A DNA stretch of 47,789 nt from an uncultured Prevotella sp. (GTDB lineage: Bacteria > Bacteroidota > Bacteroidia > Bacteroidales > Bacteroidaceae): assembly GCA_905233425.1 (NCBI GenBank), contig CAJOEC010000087.1, positions 1-47,789 on the forward strand. The letters run 5' to 3'. The position numbers and the translations under genes were made by a program. The notes beneath the pieces are model-generated. The model was not told the origin of the DNA. It worked only from the letters and a program-made list of their open reading frames with translations, and did not search any database. Shown here piece after piece: positions 35,744 through 44,495 of this stretch; position 1 is the first letter of the stretch, and each line of letters starts with the position of its first letter.

Positions 35744-35847
35744 ACAAATAAGAATCTCAGCAAAGCAAGGGTAAGTTCAGCATTTCTGTGAAATCTCCTT
35801 CTGGTGCAAAGTAACGGTTTTTTCTCCAAATCACCAAACTTTTTGCC

Positions 35848-35920
35848 GCTTATTTGTCCACGAAACGATGTTTTTGCTGTTTCGTGGACGATTAAGCCCT
35901 GCTTATTTGTCCACGAAACG
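35848..35920. promoter_or_regulatory. Direct and inverted TTGTCCACGAAACG repeats before DarTG
   Basis: GCTTATTTGTCCACGAAACG occurs at 35848-35867 and 35901-35920, 53 bp apart. Between them GTTTCGTGGAC (35879-35889) is the inverse of GTCCACGAAAC (35856-35866). These look like regulator-binding sites, though they lie about 90-160 bp upstream of the -7 element. The TTGTCCAC core is shared with the inverted repeat at 185-237. Confidence 0.6.
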
Positions 35921-36011
35921 GCATTTTTGGTGTCTTGAACTCTTTAGAGACAAAAACGACACGCTTACAAAAAAATATCTGTTTCTTCGACTATAATTAA
36001 TAGATAATGTG

Positions 36012-36019
36012 TAATTTTG
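36012..36019 (+). promoter_or_regulatory. -7 element of the DarTG locus (TAATTTTG)
   Basis: TAATTTTG 26 bp before the darT start codon at 36046. Confidence 0.6.
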
Positions 36020-36045
36020 TAGCCGAAAACTGAAGTCTGTTGTCT

Positions 36046-36333
36046 ATGGCGAAGCAATTGGAGTACGCATTTCGTCTTGTGCATATCAAGAATATACCCC
36101 ATATCCTTGATGTTGGTTTCGTGTTGCCAACGTCGTCAAAGGCTTCTGACTGTTTTGTTCCGATAGGGGATAGAGTGGTAATTACTAAGAGGAATACTCT
36201 GCTGAATAGTGGACACATTGATTTGAGAAAGTATATTCCGTTCTATTTTGGCCCTCGTTCTCCGATGTTATCCAAAAGGGATTCAATGGCGTGTCAGAGA
36301 GTCGTTTTACTTTTAATGCCGTATGAGATATGA
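36046..36333 (+). pseudogene. darT: DarT DNA ADP-ribosyltransferase toxin, gutted
   Basis: The first 75 codons are clearly DarT: FRLVHIKNIPHILDVGFVLP, GDRVVITKRNTLLNSG, KYIPFYFGPRSPML. The family then reads YVIQKGFNGV; here about 7 nt is missing after PML, and the frame shifts to SKRDSMACQRV and ends at TGA 36331-36333. In the next frame QKGFNGVSES is recognisable and runs into RFTFNAV and a stop at 36326, probably the natural C-terminus. More than 100 residues, including the catalytic glutamate, are therefore absent. Intact DarT modifies thymidines in single-stranded DNA. darG starts within the last codons (ATGA overlap). Confidence 0.8.
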
Positions 36334-37403
36334 TAAGTTATGTAACGGGAAATTTATTTGACAGCGATGCCCAGGCACTGGTGAACACTGTGAATACGGT
36401 GGGCGTGATGGGCAAGGGGATTGCACTCCAGTTCAAGGAGGCATATCCCGATAACTACCGTATCTATCGCAAGGCGTGTAAGGAGGGGACTTTCTCTGTT
36501 GGCCAAATGCTGGTGACCTCTGTCAACGATATGTATGGAGGACAGGAACGGTATATCATCAATTTCCCCACAAAGACAGACTGGCGCAAGCCTTCGGAGT
36601 ACGTCTATATTGAGAAGGGATTGAAGGCACTGAAGAGTGAAATCATTGAGCGTGGCATCCAGTCGATAGCTATCCCTCCCCTTGGCTCCAGCAATGGCGG
36701 GTTGAACTGGCCTCAGGTGAAGGAAATGATTATTGCTGCTTTGGCAGACGTAGATTGCGACATTCGCATCTACGAACCGTCGGCTAAGATACAGGAGCGG
36801 ATGAAGGCTGAGAGAACGAAACTGAACCCAGCCCGTGTCATGCTGCTTGATGTGGCCTGTGACTTGTCTGCAAACGGTGAGTTCTTCTCTGAATTTGCTG
36901 CTGAGAAAATTGTCTATTTCCTGCAAAGGTTTGGTGCTGCCGATATTTTCAAATTGCAATACAAACCCTATATCTATGGCCCCTATTCTGGCAAGGTGCG
37001 CTATGTGCTGCACCATCTGAATGGCAGCTACATCAGCGGCATGAGCGACCTGAACAACAGACCTTTTGACGACATTTGGCTGTTGCCGGGAACATCCGAA
37101 GCTGTCAATGAGTTCTGGCAAAAAGAAACTAATCCCGAATATAAGCAAATATCTGAACGTACAAAGGCTTTTCTTTCTGGCTATTATTCCAATTTTGGTC
37201 TGGAATTGCTGGCTACGGTTGATTACATCCTGCAATACCAATTGAAGGGGCAATCTGTTGACGACGATGCCATCGTCAAGACGGTTTTAGATTATGTCAA
37301 GGACTGGAATGAACGAAAAAGGAGGCTATTCACGGAGAGCCACGTCAGAGATGCTATTGGCTATTTGAAGCAATGGACATTGAAAGGCTTGACAAACAAA
37401 TGA
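36330..37403 (+). CDS. darG: DarG antitoxin, macro-domain ADP-ribosylglycohydrolase
   Basis: A 357-residue DarG. Residues 1-150 are a macro domain (ISYVTGNLFDSDAQALVNTV, NTVGVMGKGIALQFKEAYP, IAIPPLGSSNGGLNWPQVK). The C-terminal half (FAAEKIVYFLQRFGAADIFK, KPYIYGPYSGKVRYVLHHLN) is the domain that holds DarT in known DarTG pairs. The protein should strip ADP-ribose from thymidine in DNA. It looks intact although its toxin is destroyed, so it could now give protection against DarT of other cells or phages, or simply persist. ATG 36330 overlaps the darT frame by ATGA. Confidence 0.9.
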   Translation: MISYVTGNLFDSDAQALVNTVNTVGVMGKGIALQFKEAYPDNYRIYRKACKEGTFSVGQMLVTSVNDMYGGQERYIINFPTKTDWRKPSEYVYIEKGLKALKSEIIERGIQSIAIPPLGSSNGGLNWPQVKEMIIAALADVDCDIRIYEPSAKIQERMKAERTKLNPARVMLLDVACDLSANGEFFSEFAAEKIVYFLQRFGAADIFKLQYKPYIYGPYSGKVRYVLHHLNGSYISGMSDLNNRPFDDIWLLPGTSEAVNEFWQKETNPEYKQISERTKAFLSGYYSNFGLELLATVDYILQYQLKGQSVDDDAIVKTVLDYVKDWNERKRRLFTESHVRDAIGYLKQWTLKGLTNK

Positions 37404-37698
37404 GGGATTAGGGGTTGGTTATTGCTGGAGCAGTTTCAGCTTTTCCTTGGGGGGCAGGGCGTTGCTGACTTTCTCTGTGTACTGGCCGACCTTGACGGTG
37501 GCTGTTGCCTTGATGTCGCGGCTGGAGGAACCTATCCTGAATGTATAGTTTCCGGCCTCGGTAAGCCACTGGCTGCCCTGCTCGTCGAAAGAGGCCAACA
37601 TGCGTACAGGTATCAGCATCGTCAGCGTCTGGCTCTCGCCGGATTGCAACTCGCGGGTCTTGGCAAAGGCTTTCAGCTCCTGGGCGGGCTTTTCAAGC

Positions 37699-37739
37699 CT
37701 CACCCCCGCCCCCTCTCCGAAGGGCGAGGGGAGATTGGG
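37699..37739 (-). repeat. CCCTCTCCGAAGGGCGAGGG-type element inside GH3 gene
   Basis: A C-rich block and its G-rich complement (CCCCTCTCC with GGCGAGGGG) form a hairpin that is read in frame as LPSPFGEGAGVRLE. It resembles in composition the intergenic hairpins at 24-60 and 17127-17177. Confidence 0.65.
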
Positions 37740-38666
37740 AGCGGTGACATAGACCTGAACCACTTCCTTGCCGCTGACATTGCCGGTGTTCTTGACGGTG
37801 ATGGTAACAGCAACGTTATCGCCGTTCACCTTGACTTTCGGCTGGGAGAAGTCGAAGGTGGTGTAGGAGAGACCGAAGCCGAAAGGATAGGACACCTCTT
37901 TCCGGAAGGTGTCGAAATAGCGGTAGCCCACATAGATGTCCTCGTCGTGGTTAGTATAGGTGTGCCCTGGTATCGGCATCTGGTTGCCAACCATCATCTG
38001 AAACGTATAAGCGTCGAGGTTGCCGGGGAAGTTCTGTGTGGAGGGATGGTCGGTGGCGGCGAGGGGCCACGTCATGGTCAGACGGCCTGAGGGATTCACC
38101 TTGCCCGTCAGGATGTCGGCCACCGAGTTGCCACCCTCCTCGCCGGGCTGCCATGCACAGACGATGGCGTCGGGATAGCTGTTCCACGAAGCCGTCTCGA
38201 TGACCGAGCCGCTGTTGATGATGACGATGACGGGCTTGCCGACGGCATGGAAGGCCTGGCAGACGTCGATGATGAGCTGACGCTCCTCAGGAATGATGTT
38301 GAACTCCGACTCCAGATCGCGGTCGATGCCCTCACCGGCCTGTCGCCCGATGGTGATGATGGCGGCATCGGCACCCTTTACCTCCTTGTTGATGGCGATG
38401 TCGTTCAGCGCAATCTCGGGATATTTCTGCGGGCCCATGGCCTCCGTCTGGAACCACTTGGCGGGATGACGCTCGACCTGGAACTTCAGACGTGCATAGT
38501 CGATATACTTACGGTAGATGTCGGTCAGAGTCTCCGATGATTTGATACCTGCATTCTTCAGGCCCTCCACCATATCGACCACGTAAGGCGTATGCACGCA
38601 GCCGGAGCCCACGCCGCCGGAAAGGAAGTTGTAGGAGTTCTCGCCGAAGAGGGCAACGGTCTTGAT

Positions 38667-38701
38667 TTGTTGAGTGTTCAGTGTTGAGTGTTGAGTGTTC
38701 C
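38667..38701 (-). repeat. AACACTC heptamer repeat inside GH3 gene
   Basis: Degenerate heptamers (minus strand AACACTC, AACACTG) encode NTQHSTLNTQQ. They are related in style to the CTCAACT repeats of tamB. Confidence 0.7.
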
Positions 38702-39719
38702 AAGGCAGGGTGCCGTTGTTCTTCAGCAGCACGATGCCCTCGCAGGCCGACTGTCGGGTGATGGCGGCATGTGCCTTCAGGTCGGGCTTGTTGGTGGCGG
38801 GATAGTTGTTGAAGCTTGGCGTCTTCACGATGTACTCCAGCATGCGGCGCACGTTGCGGTCAACATCAGCCATCGAGAGCTTGCCGCTGTTCACACCCTC
38901 AACGATTTCTTTCACCTGTGCCGGCTGTCCCGGCTCCATCAGGTCATTACCTGCCTGCACCTCGGTGATGGTGGGCAGCCCACGGCGTATGCCAATCCAG
39001 TCGGTCATCACGATACCCTTATATCCCCAGTCGTCGCGCAGGATGCTCGTCAGCAGGTCGCGGTTGCCCATGGAGAACTCTCCGTTAATCTTGTTGTACG
39101 ATGCCATAATGGTCCACGGGTCGCTCTCGCGGACGGCAATCTCGAAGCCGCGAAGGTAGAGTTCGCGGAGGGCGCGCTGGCTCACCCGCTCGTCAACGCT
39201 GGTGCGGTCGGTCTCCTGCGAGTTCACGGCGAAGTGCTTTGCCGAGACGCCCGCTCCCTGGCTCTGCACGCCGTTGATATAGGCGGCGGCAATCTTTCCC
39301 GTCAGGAACGGGTCTTCCGAGTAGTACTCGAAGTTTCGCCCACTTTCCCCACAAGCTCCGTGTTCCATGTCGATGCCAGGCAGGTGCCGATGGGGAATCC
39401 CGTGGCATAATAGGTCTGGGTGTCGCCCTTTCGTGTAGGGTCGATACGCACGCCGGCGGGGCCGTCGGTCAGCACCGTAGCCGGAATGCCAAGACGGGGG
39501 ATGGCGGGCGATGTGCCGGCAGCACCGGCCACAAGGTCGGCCTCACCGCCGACAGCGGCCTGGTCGCCGAAGAAGTTGTTGGAACCGCCGACGAGCAGCT
39601 TGGCCTTCTCTTCAAGAGTCATGGCCTTCATTACTTCGTCGATGTTGTTTGCCGAAAGTTTAGGCTGTGCATTCATTGTCACCATGCAGATTGTTGCAGC
39701 AAGGGCTGCAACTCTATCT

Positions 39720-40373
39720 TTGCCGCCACCACATCCGCGCAATCGACGACAGCATCGAGAAGTATGTGTGGTGGTGCCTGCCGTTCATGTCGCTACTCCT
39801 CTTCTATAGTGCAGGGCTGTATGTGGAGATGCGCTTTTCCCCACACGGCGGCGACGCCAGCGCGGGAACGAAATGCATCTGAAGTCAAGCCTACTGTGCT
39901 ATTTTTGTTGCGTAGCCTTTATTTATGAAAGGCATAACGGCTATCAGACATTCGCCGTTTTCATGTTTTCGTCTTTCGTTTCAGGCCTTTTCATCGTGTT
40001 GTTCAGCAACTATAATTGCGTCGGGGCATCGGGAGGCGTGTTCGGACTAACAGCGTTCTGGGCGTTGGACACATTGAGTAATTTGAGAGACCGGAAAGTG
40101 AAAATAGTGGATATAGTGAACAATCTACTTACTGCCGCCAGCGTGATTTTCTATTTTCTGCTGGACAGTTTCGATATGGGCGTTAGCCCGAGTGGTCATT
40201 TGGGTGGTTTCTTGGCGGGCTTCAGCTTATGGTTCTTGTTCCGCTTTTGGCCCATCATCGCCTGGTTTGTCATAACGATTACCGTTGTATTCAGTTCTGT
40301 CAGCATCTGTGCCGGTTGGGGCTACATGATGGCTTTACATAGAGCCGCAACTGCGCCGAATAATTATGGGTAA
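39720..40373 (+). pseudogene. Rhomboid-family intramembrane protease, frameshifted near the N-terminus
   Basis: The part from 39873 is a rhomboid: catalytic serine in VGASGGVFGLTAFWAL and histidine in PSGHLGGFLAGF, with hydrophobic helices around them. Upstream, in another frame (to 39882), IEKYVWWCLPFMSLLLFYSA is a likely first membrane helix followed by GLYVEMRFSPHGGDASA. The loop region and the usual HxxxHLxxN segment between them are shortened: only MHLKSSLLCYF remains. The simplest reading is one gene with a frameshifting deletion near 39870. The initiation codon is uncertain, and a TATCTTTG element at 39715-39722 lies inside the start of the divergent GH3 gene. AT-rich in its second half. 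Confidence 0.55.
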
Positions 40374-40424
40374 ATTATGGATATTACGGTAATTCGTTTC
40401 CAAAATCATTAATTGTATGGTATA

Positions 40425-41671
40425 TTAATATGCTGACATCTGCCTTTTCCTGATGTCAATCATCAGCTGGTTCACGAAGCTGATGTCTATCTTCTCTCGG
40501 ATGGTAGAATGTTCCATGAGCCGGTTCATCCGCTCCTTCTCTTTCTCCAACAGACTGATAATCTCGTCGTACTCGAACTTGTGGTTGCGCGCGTCCATCA
40601 GGAACTGCCTGTCCCACGTGCGTTGCAGAATCATTCCCTTCCCCTCGGCAATCTCGCCTGCCAAGTGCATCAGCCTGAAGCAATGCATCATGTTCTTCGT
40701 GTCGTAGCTTTTTTCGAGGTTCGACTGGTAGCGTTTCTGGTTGCGCTCCTTCACCCATGTCTGATACTCGGCATACTGCCGGCAATGGGTCGTGTAGCCG
40801 TCCTGGTTGTAGGAGATGAAGCGGACGGGGGGGGCGTTCTTGTCTTCGACTTGGTGGCGGACGCGACACGTCGCGTCCCTACTCTTGACGACAGCCGCAG
40901 CTCGTTGCCGTCGGCATCGGCATTTATGACTCCCCGATAGCCGATGGGTGCCATGCGGCCCAGCCGGCTTTTAGTCGCCTCGATGTCCTCGTCCTCATAA
41001 TATTCGCACGCATACGCGAGAAACGCCGCGTCGTCCTTCCAGTCCTGCTGCGCCGCCACGTGCGCCCCGAAGTCATAGTACACGCCGTAGATGTCGTGCA
41101 TGTTAGGCACGTTCACCAGCCCGCAATGCTCCTGATGCAGCCCCCGGTTCGACAGCCAGTCGCGGAACTTCGTGCTGCCCTGCCCCTTGAACGTGTAGAT
41201 GAAGTCGTAGGGTGTCAGCCGCTCCGTGATGGGGTTTACAATCTTCTTGTTCAGCCCGCGCGCCTTCTCGATCTGCGACTTCGCGTAGCCGAAGAACGGG
41301 TGGAAGCATTGCTTGCTGAGGAACTGCTCCCTGCTGTCGAGCACCATCTGCATCAGCGGATGTACCGACCCCAGCACCTTGTCCTCAGGCACGAAGAGGC
41401 TTTCCATCACCGTGGGGTTCGACTTCAGCAGCAGACGTATCAGCTCGCCAATCTCGAACCATGTGTTGTCGTGCCGAGGGTCCGAGACCTGCGGCTTGTA
41501 GCCGAAGCACCCGTACAGCTCATCCCTCGTGCAGACGAACACGCCGCTCGTGTCCACGTCAGAGTCCTCGTTGTTCAGCCCATACAAATGGCTGCCGCGA
41601 ATGTACTCATAAAGCAGCCTCCCGTCTTTCCTGATATTGTCAAATTCTGTCATTTCCTGTACTTTACTCAT
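40425..41671 (-). pseudogene. Nucleotidyltransferase (COG3541-type) broken by palindrome insertion
   Basis: The frame from 41671 (MSKVQEMTEFDNIRKDGRLL) has the polymerase-beta-type nucleotidyltransferase motif GSHLYGLNNEDSDVDTSGVF, with the two metal-binding aspartates. It runs to ADADGNELRLSS and then enters the 35-bp block 40851-40885, which carries a GGACGCGAC palindrome. After the block, translation in another frame gives VEDKNAPPVRFISYNQDGYT and continues to the stop at 40425. Removing the 35 bp restores a single continuous gene of about 400 residues, so the repeat is an insertion, not an ancestral part. The substrate is unknown. Its leader contains three further palindromes (41697-41780). 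Confidence 0.85.
40851..40885. repeat. 35-bp palindrome insertion that breaks the nucleotidyltransferase gene
   Basis: The GGACGCGACACGTCGCGTCC core is at 40859-40878, with flanks TTGGTGGC and CTACTCT. Excising 40851-40885 rejoins ...RLSS to VEDKNAPP... in one frame. 35 is not a multiple of three. Confidence 0.8.
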
Positions 41672-41696
41672 TTGTTCAACTTTTCTTTTTGGGGGC

Positions 41697-41783
41697 GGAC
41701 GCGACACGTCGCGTCCCTACAACTGGGCGGACGCGACACGTCGCGTCCCTACAACTGGGCGGACGCGACACGTCGCGTCCCTA
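41697..41783. repeat. Three palindromes in 32-bp tandem in the nucleotidyltransferase leader
   Basis: Copies at 41697-41716, 41729-41748 and 41761-41780, exactly 32 bp apart, with an identical CTACAACTGGGC spacer. They lie between a minus-strand -7 element (41831-41838) and the start codon at 41671, so the RNA leader would contain three strong hairpins. Confidence 0.9.
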
Positions 41784-41830
41784 CTCTGTCTAAGGATTAC
41801 AAGGATTTTGCAGGTTTCAGTTTTCGGCTA

Positions 41831-41838
41831 CAAATTTA
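41831..41838 (-). promoter_or_regulatory. -7 element for the nucleotidyltransferase gene
   Basis: Minus-strand TAAATTTG, about 160 bp upstream of the start codon, before the three palindromes. Confidence 0.45.
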
Positions 41839-41975
41839 CACATTTTTTATTAATTATGGCCTAAAAAACAAATAATTCTTTTGTAAGCGTGCCGTTTTTG
41901 TCTCTAATGAACTCCACAGAGGGTACTGCAGACTGGCGGGAAGGCTAACTGGTACGATAGAGGATGCTGTGGGGC

Positions 41976-42055
41976 GGACGCGACACGTCGCGTCCCTACA
42001 GCGGACGCGACACGTCGCGTCCCTACAACGGACGCGACACGTCGCGTCCCTACAA
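41976..42055. repeat. Three palindromes in 27-bp tandem
   Basis: Copies at 41976-41995, 42003-42022 and 42030-42049, spaced exactly 27 bp, with short CTACA(A/G)C-type spacers. The spacer differs from that of the 32-bp array 200 bp away, so the two arrays were amplified separately. Confidence 0.9.
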
Positions 42056-42060
42056 CTGGC

Positions 42061-42137
42061 AAAATAAAAAAGTGGAAGCCTTTCTGACCTCCACATGATT
42101 TTGGGAAATGTAATCACGGGGAACCGTCCCCGCTGAT
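42061..42137 (-). repeat. About 120-bp dispersed element, copy C (partial)
   Basis: On the minus strand it reads GATCAGCGGGGACGGTTCCC, then ATGTGGAGGTCA and GGCTTCCAC, as in the copies at 19761 and 24761. The distal part is replaced by the palindrome array. Its GATC end touches the esterase fragment at 42135. Confidence 0.75.
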
Positions 42138-42308
42138 CCCAACGCCAAGGGTCTGCTCTACTGGCCGACGTTCGACGACACGAAGCCCACGACGATGCAG
42201 TTCTCAAACGGTGCCTCGCTCATCATGCGTCCCAACCGTGAGCAGGTGGATTTCTGCGACCGCTTCTACAAGGCAAAGCGCGAAGAGACCGAGGCGCAGC
42301 GTAAATAA
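42135..42308 (+). pseudogene. 3' fragment of a type-B carboxylesterase
   Basis: A 57-codon open frame with no start reads DPNAKGLLYWPTFDDTKPTT and ends KREETEAQRK. This matches the C-terminal segment of the para-nitrobenzyl esterase/carboxylesterase family (GDPNxxGLPxWPxF). The rest of the gene is missing; the frame begins exactly where element copy C ends, so the element or a recombination at it removed the 5' part. Active-site residues are not included. Confidence 0.65.
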
Positions 42309-42319
42309 ACGAGCGGCAC

Positions 42320-42817
42320 CTATTTGGATATAAGTTTCGTGGTGCCATCACCCATCTTTACGATGCTGATGCCTCGCTGGGTCTTGCTTGCACGACGGCC
42401 GTTAAGGTCGTAGCGTTCCACAATCGTAGGCTGTTGCGCAGTTGTAGATGGTGCTGTGACTCCTGTAGGCTTTGGGTCACTATCGGTCAAAGCCACGATG
42501 GTGCCAAAGTCTTTCCAGGGTACCGTGTTGCTATAAGCCTCTATAGAAACGGCAGGTACATGAAGTGTCGCGTTTTCACAATGTACATCATTAAAAGCCC
42601 AATTATTAGCAACAGGCACCTCTTCTGCATAGCAAAACACATTAGTAAGGCTGTAGCACCCGTTGAACGCAAAGCTCCCGATTTTCTTCATACTGTCAGG
42701 GATATAGACTGAAGTCAGACTTTCGCAATTCTCGAACGCTTCATTACCAATGCTTGTCACACTATTGGGGATGATAATATCGGTCAGGAAAAAGCAACTG
42801 CGAAATATATTAAGCAT
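42320..42817 (-). pseudogene. C-terminal fragment of a BspA-like leucine-rich-repeat surface protein
   Basis: 165 codons hold two LRR_5 repeats (IIIPNSVTSIGNEAFENCES, VYIPDSMKKIGSFAFNGCYS), a PVANNWAFNDVHCENATLHV unit and a type IX-like tail (VERYDLNGRRASKTQRGISI...). No signal peptide is present, and the ATG at 42817 sits inside a repeat (FRSCFFLTD), next to the stop of the following gene. It is therefore the end of a larger gene whose beginning has been lost. BspA-like proteins are surface proteins of oral and gut Bacteroidales. AT-rich. Confidence 0.7.
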
Positions 42818-42827
42818 TGAAAATCAG

Positions 42828-43493
42828 TTACTTATACGTTAAACGGTAGAAAAGTGGATTGATGGCTTTGGAATGTGCCATGAATGAGGTGTAACATGTC
42901 TTGACCAATTCCCAATTGTGGGTCAATAGCAGCACACCCAGGCATTTCTTGATGGTTGGCCAGAAAGCATTGCGGTTGGTTCGCATGTAGTCACGGATGA
43001 TTTCCTTGTCGGCAACGCCGTATGACTTCAGCAGAGCCATACTGACGATACCGGTCCTATCCTTGCCCGCTGTGCAGTGAAAGAGCGTACACTTTCCTTC
43101 TGCGGCATTCTTCCTAAGATGGTTTACCACTAAGTCAAGCTGTCCACGGCTAATCTGTTTCAGTTTCTCGGGTTACTTACGCAGACTCCGGATGATGGTC
43201 ATAGGGTCAGAGCCAGTCTCATGAGTAATTCCGATGGAAGAATCCTTCAGCAGGGAAATCAGTTCGTATTCAACTCCATCAGGCAGAGGATCTGGGAATT
43301 CCTGAGCCTCAATAGTTGTACGAAGGTCAATGACGCAGGCAATATGATACTCCTGACACAACTTTTTGCACTCATCAAGAGTTAGCGCACCGAGTTTGCC
43401 GCTACGCAGATAGAGGCCATGAGGCGTCTTGCACTTACCGCCTTGCAAAGGTATGCCTCCAAGGTCGCGCAGGTTCAATGCAATCCTTCTCAT
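42828..43493 (-). pseudogene. Tyrosine-protein phosphatase interrupted by in-frame stop
   Basis: The gene starts at ATG 43493 (MRRIALNLRDLGGIPLQGG), overlapping the previous stop as ATGA. It continues through CVIDLRTTIEAQEFPDPLPD to IIRSLRK, then TAA at 43173-43175, and goes on in the same frame with PEKLKQISRGQLDLVVNHLR to the active-site loop FHCTAGKDRTG (HCx5R) and the stop at 42828. Between PEKLK and SRGQ about 15 residues seem to be missing compared with the family. The fold is that of the Y_phosphatase3 group acting on phosphotyrosine or phosphoinositides. The catalytic half is separated from its N-terminus, so it is probably inactive. Confidence 0.75.
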
Positions 43494-43902
43494 AGAGTCT
43501 TTATTACTTTGCATGGGTTGCCTACTGCAATAGAGTTCGAGGGAATATCTTTCGTTACGACGCTACCAGCACCGATGGTTACATTATCACCGATGGTTAC
43601 ACCTGGCAGGATGGTGACGCTGCCACCAATCCACACATTATTGCCGATGGTGACTTGTTCTGCCCACTCCCTACGGCTGTTGCACTCTACGGGGTCAGTA
43701 CTGTGGCAGGCCGTGTAGATGCTGACATTCGGGCCAATAAAGCAGTCATCACCTATGGTGACAGGTGCTTCGTCGAGCACAGTAAAATTGAAGTTGGCAA
43801 AGAACCGCTTGCCCACACTAATCTGTTTGCCGTAGTCGCAATAGAAGGGCTGGATAATCAATATCTCATCGTCGGCGATATGTCCCAAGAGACCTTTCAG
43901 AA
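43490..43902 (-). pseudogene. Maltose/galactoside O-acetyltransferase, N-terminus missing
   Basis: The frame from about 43900 reads LKGLLGHIADDEILIIQPFY, then CDYGKQISVGKRFFANFNFT, VWIGGSVTILPGVTIGDNVT and the end AVGNPCKVIKTL: the left-handed beta-helix (hexapeptide repeats) of a Maa/LacA-type sugar acetyltransferase. About 50 N-terminal residues (the Mac domain) are absent. Upstream the sequence passes directly into the opposite-strand aldo/keto reductase. The stop overlaps the phosphatase start (ATGA), which suggests a former operon. Confidence 0.7.
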
Positions 43903-43903
43903 T

Positions 43904-44452
43904 ATCCAGTTGCTGCACCAGCCCTTCGGCGACCGCTACGGTGCCTATCGCGCACTGGAGGAGGCATACAAGGCTGGCAAGGTACGGGCCATCGGCGTGT
44001 CGAACTTCTATCCAGACCACTATATCGACCTGTGCGCCCACTTCGACGTGGTGCCTGCCGTGAACCAGGTGGAGACGCACGTGTTCCAGCAGCAGGCCGA
44101 GGGTCGCAAGTACATGCAGGAACTGGGCGTGGCTCCGATGGCATGGGGACCACTGGCTGAGGGCAAGAACGGTTTCTTCACCAACGAGACGCTCTTGCAG
44201 ATAGGCAAGAAGTACGGCAAGACCGGCCCGCAGGTGGCACTGCGCTACCTGATGGAGCTGGGCGTGATCATCATTCCCAAATCGACTCACAATGAGCGCA
44301 TGGCACAGAACCTCGACCTCTTCGACTTCCAACTCACCGACGAGGATAAGGCCGAAATACAGAAGCTCGATACAGGCGCACCGCTCATCATGCCGAGCCA
44401 TCACGACCCGGAGATTGTGAAGTGGTTCATGTCGCTGCTGCCCAAGAAGTAA
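43904..44452 (+). pseudogene. Aldo/keto reductase, N-terminal third missing
   Basis: The frame from about 43904 reads LLHQPFGDRYGAYRALEEAY, KVRAIGVSNFYPDHYIDLCA, PMAWGPLAEGKNGFF, GVIIIPKSTHNERMAQNLDL to the end at 44452: residues from about 105 onward of a 280-residue aldo/keto reductase. The catalytic D-Y-K part and start codon are missing. The break lies at about 43900-43910 against the truncated acetyltransferase on the other strand. It is 43 bp before an alcohol dehydrogenase gene, its likely former operon partner. Confidence 0.75.
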
Positions 44453-44458
44453 ATGGCA

Positions 44459-44477
44459 CGCAGGTGTCTCACCTGCG
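44459..44477. terminator. Small hairpin between aldo/keto reductase and alcohol dehydrogenase
   Basis: CGCAGGTG-TCT-CACCTGCG, an 8-bp perfect stem with a 3-nt loop just after the reductase stop. No U-run follows, so termination is doubtful. Confidence 0.35.
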
Positions 44478-44495
44478 GCAAAAGATTAAAAACGT

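Larger units (their letters stand above)
37419..39742 (-). pseudogene. GH3 beta-glucosidase with internal frameshifting deletion
   Basis: Two frames form one secreted GH3 enzyme. Frame 1 (39742 to about 39330) has a signal-like stretch (VAALAATICMVTMNAQ), MTLEEKAKLLVGG, TVLTDGPAGVRIDP and STWNTELVGKVGE. Frame 2 resumes at GRNFEYYSEDPFLTGKIAAA and runs to 37419 with VSAKHFAVNSQETDR, the nucleophile region GYKGIVMTDWIG, the C-terminal sandwich and a fibronectin-like end. About 28 residues expected between them (EAMGNE...NLHRNPLC-type) are missing, with a change of frame. Coding repeats are present: an AACACTC-type heptamer run at 38667-38701 and the hairpin-forming LPSPFGEGAGVR element at 37699-37739. 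The family hydrolyses beta-linked glucosides or xylosides; this copy would be inactive as read. Confidence 0.8.

Noticed and set aside
41697..42055. Possible CRISPR array (20-bp repeats at constant spacing)
   Set aside because: The spacers within each array are identical or nearly so and only 7-12 bp long; the repeat also occurs singly inside genes. It is a tandem palindrome array.
43655..43903. Extended N-terminus for the aldo/keto reductase
   Set aside because: This part is the complement of the acetyltransferase and has no reductase motifs; the true N-terminus is missing.
43490..44404. A single 304-residue protein on the minus strand
   Set aside because: Only its last 135 or so residues are real acetyltransferase; the first part is the complement of the aldo/keto reductase.
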